A DNA stretch of 64,000 bases from Dentipellis sp. KUC8613. Its lineage: Eukaryota; Basidiomycota; Agaricomycetes; Russulales; Hericiaceae. Both the position numbers and the translations under genes were made by a program. Under the pieces are notes generated by a model. It was not told the origin of the DNA, searched no databases, and saw only the letters and a list, made by a program, of their open reading frames with translations. The stretch covers positions 194,414 to 258,413 of the forward strand of contig NSJX01000016.1 in NCBI GenBank assembly GCA_002286715.1. The letters run 5' to 3'. Positions 25,001-37,024 of this stretch are shown in pieces; positions within the stretch are counted from its first letter, which is position 1, and every line of letters starts with the position of its first letter.

Positions 25001-25936
25001 AGGGCGTGAGTGGCGGATCACTTCAGGAAGCACTTCGTTTGCGAGCCTACTTGACGCCTAGCATGGCATCTCACCCGACACTTCACGATGACGCCTCGGA
25101 GCCCTGGACCGTGCACATGTAGGTCCCGTGCGCCCCCCTCGGTCATAGACGCAGGGCTGGATTGTTCTCCAACGCCACTCGGAGGCTTGCGGCACGTTGG
25201 CATATTTTCGGAACAGCGGGACATGGCTACCGAACACCTGAAGCGCCTGCGCACAGTGATTGGCCATAGGCGATTTGAGTTGATGATAAGCTACTCACCT
25301 AAACAGGCGTCAGATCTCTCCCCGTCCCGGTGCTTTGGGATGTTTGGCGATGCTTGCAGTAGAGAAGTCCGGGGGGGACACGAGGTGCGGCGCTGCGTGG
25401 TTCGTGGACCTGGAGAGGGTTGCATCGAGGGCTCGTGGCATTGGGGACGCCGCAGCCCGTGTATACCTACCAGCGATGGTTTCATTGCACCTCTGCGCTG
25501 TACGGCATGCGTTGCCTCGCGTTCGTTAGGTAAAGTCGTGCAGCTTACCTTGCTCTGCGGAAGCACTGTCCAATAGCCTCAACGCCGAGAAGGTGGCGTT
25601 AGACTACGCCCATCCACGTAGAAGCAGTTGATCCAAATGGAAAGAGGAACGCGAAACCGTCCTTGTCGGCCTGATGGAATAGAATGGCAAGCGGATATCT
25701 CGTTTCAACTCATAATGGGGATTCCGGGAGGGGTTCTGGCGACGACCGCGTCGACGGTGTATTGCCACGTGATGGGAGTTTCTCTGGACTCCGCTTGAAT
25801 TACGCGCGTCTGTTCGCGCCACTGTTGCTCGCGACGACGGCAACGCGCAGTCGACACTGAACACCCTCTGGCACTCTCTGACCCTCCTTCCGTTCTACCC
25901 CTGTAACTCTTGTAAATCCGTCGGCTTATCCAAAGT
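22058..25936. other. 3.9-kb region without a recognisable gene
   Basis: The left end holds the promoter of the DUF6533 gene, with an AT-rich TATATTATAT tract near 22147-22156. The right end holds the Yra1 promoter. In between, all frames are short (under about 165 codons), no domain is recognisable, and splice signals do not join frames convincingly. I saw no long direct or inverted repeats, so it is not an obvious transposon. It is the longest gene-free stretch in the window. Confidence 0.5.
24791..24810. repeat. short perfect hairpin AGCCTCC-N6-GGAGGCT
   Basis: A 7-bp stem and a 6-nt loop (ATGCAC) lie within the gene-poor region. There is no T-run after it, so it does not resemble a Pol III terminator. 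Possibly chance. Confidence 0.5.
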
Positions 25937-27049
25937 ATGGCCCCCTTCAACCGCCGAAAGCAGGCTGCAGTGAGTTCGCCCCCGTCCATCTTCATTCGCA
26001 AATCTCATTGTTCGACGCGTCTATGTGTCTTTGGAACAGCCTTCTGGTGCAGATGGCGCGTGGCTCCATGACAAGGCAGCCTTTGGCTCCAGTCGAACCG
26101 CTCCAGCCGCAGCAGCACCTGAATCGGCAGCAGCAAACAGCAAACTGGTGGTCTCGAATCTACACTATGAAATAACGCCGAAGGATCTGATGGTGCGTGG
26201 TGGTGTCTGTTGTCTCGTGTGCGTGCACTCACGTTATTGTAGGCCATTTTTGGGCAAATTGGCACGCTCGTTCGAGAGCCACTGATCAGGGTACGGACCA
26301 CCACCTCGACTGCCACCCAGTAGACAAAAGTCACGACCGGGACCCGCATCTCTTCTTCGTGGCATGATGTTGACGCGCCTGCGTTTGCTTTCATTCGGTG
26401 AAGTACGACCGTAGCGGCCGCTCGTCTGGAGTGGCGATCATTACGTTCGAGACCCAAGCCGAGGCGATTCGAGCGAAGAACCAGCGACATGGGGTGCTTG
26501 CGAAAGGTAAAAATATAATTCCGATTGATTTGTCGTCGAGCGATCAGTGTTCGCGTCCATTGTGTGTTGGTCGCTTCCATTCCCCCCTTATCGGAGTAGC
26601 ATTGTGCTTCTACGACGCTTCGACGATGCTTCTGACCCTCAATGCTTCCACTGTGACTTATACGTCTATTTTGGTTTACGTAGGGCAGCCGATGGACATT
26701 GCGTTCGACAACAGTCCTCCGCCTCGGCAACCTCGGCACAGTGCACCTGGATCTTTGATCAATAGGATACAAAAGGCTCCGTTGATCGAGCGTCTGGGTC
26801 GTGCGGAAGGGGAGGCGAAAGCGTCACTAGTGTAAGGGCTATTCCGTGGATATGCGAGAACGAAGCTCACGCGACGGAACGAGCAGGAAGGCGACGCGCG
26901 GAGGGGCGGTAGCAAGAGGGCGAGGCCGGGGACGAGGAGCGCGGTCAGCTGGCGGGTCGAAGCGGGAGAAAAGCAAGCCCAAGACGGCGGAGGACCTGGA
27001 CAAGGAGTTGGATGCGTTCATCCGGGATGGGGATGTGGAGATGCAGTGA
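25937..27049 (+). CDS. YRA1: Yra1/ALYREF-type mRNA export adaptor
   Basis: Six exons (25937-25969, 26040-26192, 26243-26290, 26404-26506, 26684-26831, 26887-27049) encode 215 aa. A central RRM reads SKLVVSNLHYEITPKDLM, AIFGQIGTLVREPLIR, YDRSGRSSGVAIITFET and KGQPMDIAFDNS. The C-terminal RG-rich tract (GGAVARGRGRGRGARSAGG) and the ending TAEDLDKELDAFIRDGDVEM form the conserved UAP56-binding motif of REF proteins. Such proteins bind spliced mRNA in the TREX complex and hand it to Mex67. The 55-nt last intron, after ASLV, is needed to join the two frames; reading straight through gives a stop at 26833 and loses the RG tail and UAP56 motif. The last two introns frame the RG tail as its own exon. 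Confidence 0.92.
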
Positions 27050-27646
27050 GGCGGTGCTGAGGAGTTCCTGGATAGTACTTGTGGACATGTTGTACATAGT
27101 TGCATCAACAGCTCGCGACGGACGTGATCATGAAGCAAAGGCAGGCAGGCCTTAGGGACCTTGAGAGACTATGGAATGATGCGGAGGGGGGCCATGGCCG
27201 CGGGGTGCGAAAGCTTACAGTCGGCATCCGAGAGGACGGCGTCGGCGGAGGGGAGGGGAAGCCAGAAAAGGGAGAGTTCTGAGAGGGATCCGCACTCACA
27301 GCACGTGCGGGGCAGCGGCGCAGACGCTCGTCACTTGAGGCCGCGCTTGAGGCCGGGCCTACGCAGCGTCTGCAGTCTTTCGACTCGGAGGATCGGGGCG
27401 GGAAGGGGTCAAAGAGCACAATCCGTCTGATCACTTGTCGTTGTAACCGGTTCGCTGCAGCTGTCTTTCGGCATGTCCTGATCTCCTGCTCGTCTCCACT
27501 CCCGTCCTTTTCCACTTTCCGTCCTTTTGCATCTGATCTTACTTCCAGATCCCCTGTCCAGATCGCCGGTGCGTCTCCAATTTCCTCCTTCTTAAGCTGC
27601 CCACAAGTCCCTTCAACTCCTTTCTCCGCAATCGCCTGCAATCGTC

Positions 27647-29380
27647 ATGTCCCACTCCCACCTCTGGCATCCCACCCCCTTTGACATTTCCGACGACATT
27701 TCCTCCTCACAGCAACCCGCCATGCCCTGGTCGTCCGATTGGGGCTTTTCCTACGAGTCCTTTGCGCTGGCGCATTCGACTTCAGCATCCCAATATGACA
27801 CCCAGCAGGCCCCGCGTTCCAATTCCGTCTCATTCCTGCCCTCAGCCGGGCCCTTTCCAGAGTCTTCACAGCGCACGGTCCTCCCCGAGCCCCAGCGCGC
27901 TTCGTTTGACACCGGGCTCTTCGCGCACACCCCAGACTCCCAATCGAAACTGCCGTCGTTTGGTGCTGCAGACCCCGGTAGCCAGGACATCTTCCCAGCA
28001 TTCTCAGAGTCGGACAAAGGTGCGTCCCGTTTATTCTCAATGACCGCAGACCCCGTTTATCTCTGAGAACCAGGTCTAGGGAGCTCGGCATTTGCCTCCT
28101 CGCACTGCCGCTCCTCTTCTTTGTCGGCCTCTGCATCCCACGCATCTTCCCGGAGTTCTGTCTCGAGCCTGGACCCTCTCGAGCAGGACGCGAGCAGCTT
28201 CTCCTTTGTCAACCCAATGCATCAGATGCATCCCGCCCCTCATGCACCCGTCCCCATTTCGCATGCTCAGCAGCCACCATCACGTCCCTCTTCCGACAGC
28301 AACACTGCCGTACGACGCACCATGGGAATGTTCCACGCGAACCCGTTCGCGTCGACGGCGTCCGAAGCTCCGCGCTTGCCGGCGCGGAACGCGCACAGCC
28401 GTGCGTCGACCCCCAGCCTTCTCGCATTTCGACTTCACTCGTCGGACCTCAAGCCGCTCGATGATTCGGAGGACCCCTTCCCATTACGTGTCGAGGACCT
28501 GTCCGTCCGCGACGACGAGAAGGTATACGAAGGTCTGAGCCATTCCTTCTTCCTCGGCAAAAATGAGCCCCCGCGACGCTCCAGTGCGCCGGGCAGCATG
28601 CACGCATCACCGTGGCAAGTGCCGCCGTCCCCGTCCGTGTCGCCTGCGATCTCGGCAACGTCCTCGCCCTCCGTGCTCTCCGAGCAAAGCGAGAGCAGCT
28701 CTGACGCCTCACCGGCGTTCACAACGCAGCCCATCACCTCGCCACCGCGCCACCCATCAACGGCAACCAAGGTAAAACGAAAATCCAAAATGCACTGCTG
28801 CGAGATCTGCGGGAAGGCCTTTCCCCGGCCGAGCGGGCTCGCGACGCACATGAATTCACACTCGGGCGCAAAGCGTGCGTGCTTGTCATGTTGTCGCGTT
28901 GTCGCGGTCGTCTCATGATTTTCCCAAACAGCCTTCAAATGCCCGCTGAAGGACTGCCCGAAGACGTTCACGGTGCGCTCGAACGCAAAGCGCCATCTGC
29001 GCACGCACGGCATCCACCTCGCCTCTTCGCGGCCCCTCCCACAGTCGAAGCAAGACGCCGGCGCGAGGGTCATAGGCTTCGAGGACCCTGTCGTGATGGA
29101 CGTCGATTATGCGCCTGACATGGGTCCCGGGGGAAAACAATGGCGGGTGAAATGGATGGGCCAGAACTCCGAGGCGCACCAACCAAATCAGATGGCGGCC
29201 CCACGTGAGGAAGCGAGGGCGCTGAGGGCACCGACAGAGGGGACTCGGCCGGCGCGGGGCGAGGGCATTTGGGGCCCTTGCGACGCGGGTCGCGGGCTTC
29301 GCGTCGACGGGATAGAGGCGGATCTGCCTCGCCGCTCTGAGGTTGGTCCGGTGCTCCATGATGCGCTTTCGAGATGCTGA
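27647..29380 (+). CDS. C2H2 zinc-finger transcription factor (two fingers)
   Basis: Three exons (27647-28019, 28074-28874, 28932-29380) encode 540 aa. The first 360 residues are low-complexity Ser/Pro-rich sequence, probably regulatory. Two adjacent C2H2 fingers follow: CEICGKAFPRPSGLATHMNS with its second His, and FKCPLKDCPKTFTVRSNAKR with HLRTH. An intron splits the linker between them (HSGAK/PFKCP). After the fingers comes VIGFEDPVVMDVDYAP and a charged tail. It is most likely a nuclear DNA-binding regulator with a compact recognition site. The architecture (long disordered N-terminus, paired fingers) is common among basidiomycete regulators, and I cannot name an orthologue or targets. Confidence 0.85.
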
Positions 29381-31642
29381 TTGGATGCTCCTTTTCTCAG
29401 TGGGGAATGCGTACCGAGGTCCTCTCAGGACCTGTCACCACTTCAGACCACGAAATCTTCGCGTTTTGAATGCCCATGCCTCTTATGCCATGCACGACGA
29501 TTATGAACATATGCTGTAGCTATGGGCTTGCCACTGTAGATGGTGGATTCTGTATTGTTGTTTTCGTTTCTCTTGCCGCTTCGCGCACATTTGCTATGAC
29601 TGCATACGTAGACACTGACGGGGATTGCATACATTTCGTTCTATACTGTTTCAGGGTGACAATTGCATAAAGAGGATTGGACTGTACTAACATATATTAC
29701 TTGACAATGTCTATCACATTACTATTACTACCCGTATACGATCAAAGCTCTACACGGCATGCCCTGTGCCTCTGCGTGCCCGCCAACTGCCGCGACTTCA
29801 TCCAGGCCATGGCCGCAGGGGGAGGGCTCCAGGATTCCAGAGTTCCAGAGACGAGACGAGGGCACGTATACTTATAGCGCGTGGCGGAAGCCCGCCCGAA
29901 GCGCGGAGGCAGAGAAGGAGAAGCACCCGCCAGCTGGGCGTGGTGACGAGAACAGAGCGGGGCAGGTGGGCCATGCGGGTGCGCCACGCCACGGGCATAT
30001 TGCATCTGAGATGTGGCGTTAGGCTAGGACGATATCGATCGCGCGAAGTCGCTGTCACTGCGTCCGACTTTTGAACTGCCCTTTCCGGGACTCGAGCCTG
30101 GTCGCGGCGTCCAGCCAGAACCGTCGCGCGGCGTAGACGACCCCCACACCACAGACCCGCCCAGCCCTGCGTAGCATATCTGACAGCTCTCTGTTCTTTC
30201 ACGGCAGCAGAGGAGCCCGCTCTCGGAGCGGCTAGATACCTCTATACATACCTACACGTGCAAGGCCCTTCATCCTTCTATCGCTGCAATGTCGGTCAGC
30301 TGTGTGTGATAGCGGGCCACCCAGCATCAGGGCGTGCCCGCGGCACGGCACGTATGGCAGGCCACCTGCGTTCTTGGGCACTAGAAAATACAGCGGGGGT
30401 CTCCAGGCGGAACAAAGCAAGAATGGTCCCTTACAGATCACAGGAGCTTGCGCCTGCCACGCTTTCGGCGTTCGCCAGAGATAGACTATGCCGTTGCGCG
30501 CTGGGCAGCGTCATATCGGACGGCTGCTTTCGACGAGGCACTGTCACATGCACCGAAGTGTATATCTGGCGCGCGCGGGGGCATGAGTACGCCTGGAGCA
30601 CGCAGGGCAGATTACGGATCCCGAGGCGCGCGCACCCACGGAAGGGACGGCTGCTAAATAACAGTGGGAACGCACGAGAGGTTATGGTGCGTTGTCCTGG
30701 CGTCAGGAGACCAGCGTGGCACGGAAGGCAGCGGAAGGACCTTACCACTCGTTTATTCCCGGCCACGCTCGGCCACTCCCAGACCATGAGCCATGCGCCA
30801 TGACGTGCCAGCGGCTGCGCGGTGCTGATAAGTAGCCTGCCACTGCCTGCGGTGATTCTGACGGTCCTTCCCTCGCCTGCGTTTGCGACCCCCACCCACG
30901 AGATCTACCGGATATGCAAGGATGCAGACGAGTATGTGGTACGTGCATGAGGAGAAGCACAGACTCCGTACGTCAGCAGCGCTCTACGGTGCGTAAGATC
31001 GATAGGACGTACGTACCTGGTTTGTCCTGCCGCGCCCTGTGTGCAGACGCATGTTGACGTCGTGGCAGGGGAATGGGCGGGCTGTCAGTGCTTTTTGCTT
31101 TCCCATGACGTGTGGGGGCAAGCTACGGAGCATTTACCCCCGCCGGATTGACACGAATGCACCACCGCAAAGCGCATACTGCCACCGCGCCTTCACGTCC
31201 CCTTTCGGCCCCGACGCGCGAGCGCGAGCGTCGAGTTGTGTTCTGAGGATATGTGGTCAGTCGATCTATTATCTGGGATCGCAGATTGACGGAACCAAAA
31301 TTCGTTCCGTGCAGGAGCCTCGATCGCGATTTGTACGTAAGGCCGTCAATACAGCACCTGCCTCTTCCGGACGCCACCAGCACACACCACCGGACGAGTA
31401 CTCTCGCGAGTCAAGCCAGCGGCCAAGCCCATAAACCCGCTTGCGATCATCAGCTGCCCGTCCCAAGTAGACATCGCCCAAGGTGACATCGCGCGCCGAC
31501 TCCACGCGGAACTTCCAGTTCGAAACTCGCGGAACCTGAATCGTGCGTCGTGATTGGCTACCTCGCGATGTGGCCGCCGAGCAGTTATAAATTCTAAGAT
31601 TACATCCAAACGTACTTCTCGTTCTCTACTCGAATGTCCGCT
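29381..31642. other. 2.3-kb intergenic region
   Basis: It lies between the convergent zinc-finger gene and AIP1, so it should carry two 3' ends. The frames present (for example 30258-30803) have no recognisable content. Nothing else is supported. Confidence 0.45.
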
Positions 31643-34316
31643 TCACGCATGGAACGTGATTTCCCAGACGCGGATGGCCGTGTCCGCGCCCGCACCGACC
31701 AGCACGGCCTTCTTGTCGCCGCTCTGCTTCCAGAGCACGGCGTTGACGCCCCCGGCGACCGCATTCTTGATTCCGATGTTCTTCAGTGGCTTCTGCACGC
31801 TCCACACGTAGATGTGCGTGTCGAGCGAGCCCGACGCGCAGTGCTGCGAGTCTGCTGTCCACGCGAGCGAGTTGACACGCGCACTGTGGAAGGACCAGCG
31901 CGAGGTGATGGCCTGAGGGAGGGTGTTGAGGTGTGAGTTGCCCGTGCAGAAATTTAGGGCATGAACACATACCTTGCGCTCCTTCGCATCGAAGAGCACG
32001 ATCTTTCCGCTCGACTAGATTCATACAATGAGCACACTATATTTCAGAGTCAGAGAAAATAAACCCACATCGCCCGATGCCAACTTCGACCCGTCAGGCG
32101 AGAATGCCAAGGCGCTGACAACGCCCTTGTTTCCCTCCAGCACTGCAACCTCGCTCAAGGCCTTGCCGTCCCAGTTGTACAGCCGCACTTTCTGGTCCTG
32201 AGAAGCAAATCGCGATTCAGATACGTGTGCATGTTCCAGCCGACAAAAGCCTACCTCAGAGCCGACAGCGACTTGAGACCCGTTCGCCGCGACGGCGCTC
32301 GGGGTGGCACTCAGTTTCAGTTCCGCAACCTTCTGGTTCGACCGAACTGCTTCCACGACCTTGCTTTCGGCAACGAAAACGGTTCCATCGCCTGCAACTG
32401 CAATCGACTTCGGCTGCGAGTCTGTGGAGAATGATGCCGGGCTAGGATAGCAGGTGACGGGTAGCTGGTGTCAGTTTCGGGGAGATCCATAGGCACACGA
32501 TGCTGCTGTCTACGCACGTGAAGGCCTGGCCGTCGACTTCTCTAACGCGATCGTCAAAACCGGAGGAAAACACCTTTCCATCCGTGCCAGCGGCAATGCT
32601 CGATACGAATGCCGAGTGGCCACTGCCTTCGACAACGGACGCCACACCTGCGGCGTCGTAAGACAGGACACGCCCATCGGCTGTTCCGACAACAAAAGTC
32701 CCCTGCGTTGCGGCTGTTGCACTTGTGATCCCGCGTTGCGGACCCTACGTTTCATGAAACGGGGCATGGGTATGAGAGTTAGCCGAGCCGAGGGTGTCAA
32801 CTTGGGGAAAGACAACAAGGTACGTACGTGCAGCACTTTCACCGGCTTGTCACCGCTTCGCTTATCGAAGACATTCAAGGCGCCGGACATCGACAGAGAG
32901 ACGATCGTATCGGGAGCGCTCCAGACAGTCCCGACCTGGTGGTTATCGACACCGCTTCCGAAGCTGTACACTGCGGTCGCCTTGCGGGTCTCGACATCCC
33001 CTGATCAACAAATGAGAAATTCAGTCTACCATGCGAATGTTGGAGATGTGACACACAAAGTTTGACGGTCGTGTCTGCGGACGCGGTCACGATGGCGCGG
33101 CTATCAGGGCTCCAGCTGACACCATACTGCATGCTCTGTTTATCCCCCAAGTATGAAAAAGACCTGAGAATCACTCACGGCAGTCCCCTTGTGGCCCTCC
33201 TCAAATTCGCCAAGGGTGTCTCCGGTCTTGCCGTCATACAAGAAAATCTTTCCGTCAGACCCGACGCTGGCAAAGTGATCTCCAGACAGTGCGTATCGTA
33301 GATCTTGCACGAATTTCGTATGGGTTTTGATCGTCTGTAAATCAGACGGACCTGAGAACGCTATCCTTGTCTCCGGAAACAAAAGACGCTCACCTTGTCA
33401 TATTTGAAGGGCACGCCTGAACAACGCGTCAGCATGCTCCATCGCGATACATGGAGACGGGTTAGTGGATACCTTGATGGAAGACAATTGTATTGTCGTC
33501 TGCGGCCGTTGCAGCGCGGAAAGGTCGTTGATGGCGGATGGAAACAGCGTTGATCGCCTGGCAGTCATTCAGCCTCAGTCTACCACAAGCTTGGAATTGG
33601 AACAACCTTAGAATGTCCACCGATCTCGCCAGTCGACGTGCCGGTGTCAAACATGAAAGCATGACCAAATCTGCAACATCCAAGCATGTCAGCGGAGTCC
33701 TACACCAAAGGAGAACGAAATAGGCGCACTTCTCTCGCCCGTCGCCAACGGCAATTATGCGCTTGCTTTCGCCGTCCCATTCAAGGTCATTTCTATCGAA
33801 CCAGAGATGAGCTCATGGAGTGGAGCCGAGGTGGGTTCAACATACACTCGTCCAGAGATGACCTTGTACTCTCCCTTTAAGGCCTGGTCATCGCCTACCG
33901 TGTCCCAAACCCTCACTGCAGCCCCCAACGAGTTAAGTAAAGGCTGACAGCCCATATAAACATGTAACACACCGTTTCCTGCAGCATCTGCCGATGCGCA
34001 ATAATACCCAGTTGGAGACACGCGTGCAACTGTCGTATTTTGTACATGCCCCGTGTACACTATGCTCAAAGCGGGATCCTATAACGCTCACAGGTCAATC
34101 CGCCGCCCCTCAGATCGGATAGCAGACTTACATTTATATCTCGTATCTACATAGTAGGGGTCAGCATTACCAAGTACGCACAACATCCACAGAACTCACA
34201 AAGACAGCCTTCCCGTTGGTATACACGATCTTCTCCTTGCTCGCGCTGAGCTTCGTAGACACGCCGCGCTCGGTTCCCGGATTGCCTGGGTATACGATAG
34301 CCTTGGAGAACGACAT
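31643..34316 (-). CDS. AIP1: Actin-interacting protein 1 (WD40, cofilin cofactor)
   Basis: The gene encodes a protein made almost wholly of WD40 repeats across about ten or more exons. The N-terminus MSFSKAIVYPGNPGTERGVS, followed by KLSASKEKIVYTNGK, is characteristic of Aip1. Repeats with GH...W/Y-D spacing continue (YTGHVQNTTVARVSPTGYY, HTKFVQDLRYALSGDHFASV, YGVSWSPDSRAIVTASADTT, AFSPDGSKLASGD) and the protein ends DTAIRVWEITFHA. Aip1 folds as two seven-blade propellers and caps or disassembles cofilin-decorated actin filaments at cortical patches. Exon boundaries are only partly resolved; several exons are under 100 nt. The family call is confident; exact exon structure is not. Confidence 0.9.
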
Positions 34317-34782
34317 GGCGATGAGAAGTTGGGAGAAACACCCTTTGCTACAGAGTCAAACGCTACGATTGCAAAGACAGATTAGTATGGATACAGTGGT
34401 TGCAGTATACAAGGCGATATGTGATCAGTAACCGAGGCCGCTGCGGAGGTACTCCCAAAGAGGAAGCCGAATGACTATATCGGGATATGTCACCGGTGCC
34501 GAGCGCGCAATATGACGGCATCGTATCCAGTTAGCGCCCACCGTTCAAGTAACCGTAAGTTACCACCACAAAGTTCATGTTTTTCAACTGAGTCGCTCAA
34601 TTAGAACTGCCCAAGCTGCATACGAATGTAGAAGCATAAGTACAACGTGAACCTTCATTACACTACAGAGTCGAAACGCTCAGAGGATGCCATAGGAAGG
34701 GGTGTAATAAGCAAGACGTAAACTAGGTCATCGAGAAGGGCGTAAGTAATATCGTGACAGGAAAACAACGCGTCAATAGGAA

Positions 34783-36253
34783 TCAATCCACATCAACAGG
34801 TTTCTCTATGTAATTCTTGAAGGGGTCCTTTCGCAACGCCTCCGCCTCAGAGGCGGTGAATGGTCCTTTGCCTCCAGCCTTCTTGACCTTCATGACGCTA
34901 TCTGGGACGGCACCGCTAGACGATGGCGTGGTGGCCTGAAGAATGCATCAGTCTTCCGTGGATCATTGCATAAAGCAAAATAGAGCTGACCTCCTCGTCT
35001 CTAAACGGTGTGAACTTCGGCGTTGAGGGGGTCTCCGTACTTGTTCCATCTCCATCTCGGAAGGGCAAGAATGTAGTGGACCGTGAGGGGGTAGATGGAA
35101 CTGCCACCTTGCCCCTTTTGTCGGTGGGCACGGGAGGTGGCAGCATGTCGCCGGCACCAGGGGTGTCCCGGAAGACGGCAATCCGTGAGCTGCTGGAAGC
35201 AGACGCAATGCGCTGATGGCGTCCAGGCTGTTTGATTGTCGACCCACTCATCTTGCCGACCTCGGGAATGTTTTCCTTGATTCGTGCATGCCGGCCACCG
35301 AGCTCCTCCCATGGCGTAGTTGACGAGTCTGCAGCGCTCTGCGCCTCCGACCCAGTAGGATCCACGAAGATCTGCATTCTGGCATTAGGGCGGGGGCGCG
35401 TAGAGGGGCCTGCAGTGAAGACATCGTCCGGCTGGGCACGGGAGGAAGACGTCGAGCCTGTTGTCGAGCGCGAAGATTTGGTTGATGATTCACCTAGAAC
35501 TTTGCGCTTGGTACTGGCTGGTGTTGCAGCGGGGGGTGCCGCCTCGGGCAGAGGCGCGGCGGACATCATTCGCTTCTGGAACTCGCGATGCTTCATATGT
35601 AGGCGGTCCAGGGGATCCGCCTGTCTGTTGATGCCGAGGAGGTACATCTCGTCCGCATCGGTACGTCTATGAACAAATGGTCAACACAATGAGATCCGAC
35701 AGTCACCGGACCGTCCTACGCACCGTGCACTGCGCTCCAACACGATAGCAAATTCCTCGTAGAATAGAGCCCATGCTGTACCAATATCATTTGCCAACAG
35801 ATACCGGAAGATCACCACCGGCTTCTCGACGTAGCTCGCATACAGCACCCAAAGCTTCAGGTACCTGAGGTCGTTCCGGAACACCCCTTCCCTGTGATCC
35901 TTCAGGACGCGAGTTGCCTCCTCGAGAAGCTCTAACAGACCAGACTCGGCACTGTGACCCTGCGGGTAGTTCTCGACAGTCCAATACACGAGGCGGCACC
36001 AAGCTTCCAACGGATCATCGTCTTCGTCCTCCATCGCAATTTCCACATTGATTCGGAGTCGATTCCGCGTTGCAGCAAGTTTCGACTCGCGCTGTGCGTG
36101 CGGCGTGGAGAGGACCGCTGAGAGGGTGGTGGCCCGCCGGCCAGAGGCCAGAGGTTGTATGTTCTCCTTGGCGGCTTCTAAGACATCGCCGTCGACAATG
36201 ACCGGCTCATTGTCTTGGAATACGTCTTCGGTATCAGGAGAAACGGAAGGCAT
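34783..36253 (-). CDS. MAD3: Spindle checkpoint protein Mad3 (BubR1-like, no kinase)
   Basis: The start, MPSVSPDTEDVFQDNEPV, leads to a first KEN box (AAKENIQPL). The Mad3/Bub1 homology region I (TPR-like) follows: DPLEAWCRLVYWTVENYPQG, DLRYLKLWVLYASYVEKPV and NDIGTAWALFYEEFAIVLER. After an intron it continues DEMYLLGINRQADPLDRL and HREFQKRM. A second KEN box (RIKENIPEVG) sits in the disordered middle. The last exon ends FTASEAEALRKDPFKNYI followed by EKPVDVD. Mad3 joins Mad2, Bub3 and Cdc20 in the mitotic checkpoint complex, with both KEN boxes used to inhibit APC/C. No kinase domain is present, so this is the Mad3 form and a separate BUB1 is expected elsewhere. Confidence 0.93.
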
Positions 36254-37024
36254 GTCAAAAGCAGGTAGTAGGCGGTAGTGGGTTCAGAAAGCAGTAGCGG
36301 TCAGTGGGTGCGCAGAAGTATGTAACAAAGGCGGTATGACCTCCGACATGTAATGGCGCGCAACATTGTGTCATGTGACCGCGTTCTTCCCGGGCCACTG
36401 TGGGTGGGCAAGCTGTGGTCGTGCATGTTGAAAATGCGGAGGTCGATCAACGCAGATGCACGGAAAGACTGGAGGTTATCCATTAGACACACAGTACTAT
36501 AATTTTCCAGGGGCATCGGGATATGATTTCAGAAAACAATGGCAAGTAATCAACGGCAAGCTATCCAAAATGCGGACAAGAAACGGAGCACTGTCGTAAA
36601 GGTCGTAATGAAACGTAAAAAGGAAAACAGCTCAAAGCCAGGTTAGCGGGGTCTGAAAGAAAGTACAGATACGATGGCACTGGATTGATGGCAAAATGCA
36701 AACCACTAGGACGATATAGATAGTGGCGGATATTTGAGTGAGATGAAGGGAAATGGGTGAAAAGATGGCGACGGCCTATCAGCGAGTGTATGCACGTTCC
36801 GGAGAGTTGAAATGTACTGTGGCTTATGGGGAAGAGAGGGAGACAGATCATGCGACCCGCAACACAGAAGCGATACGGGAGGCTGGCTTTCAAAGCGGTG
36901 TGGTATGTGAATGAAAGGGTAAATGCGATAGTGAGAAGCGTAAGGGAGTAGTAGACCGAACAGGGAAAGCAGGAATCAATGGACAGAGAAGACAATGAAA
37001 AGAAAAGAACCAAGCCGCAGAAAA

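Noticed and set aside
26005..26772. 255-codon minus-strand open frame
   Set aside because: It overlaps the Yra1 gene, whose RRM and splice sites are clear on the plus strand.
26821..26890. frameshift or pseudogene in YRA1
   Set aside because: A 55-nt intron (26832-26886) with GTAAGG donor and CAG acceptor restores the frame into the RG tail and the conserved C-terminal motif.
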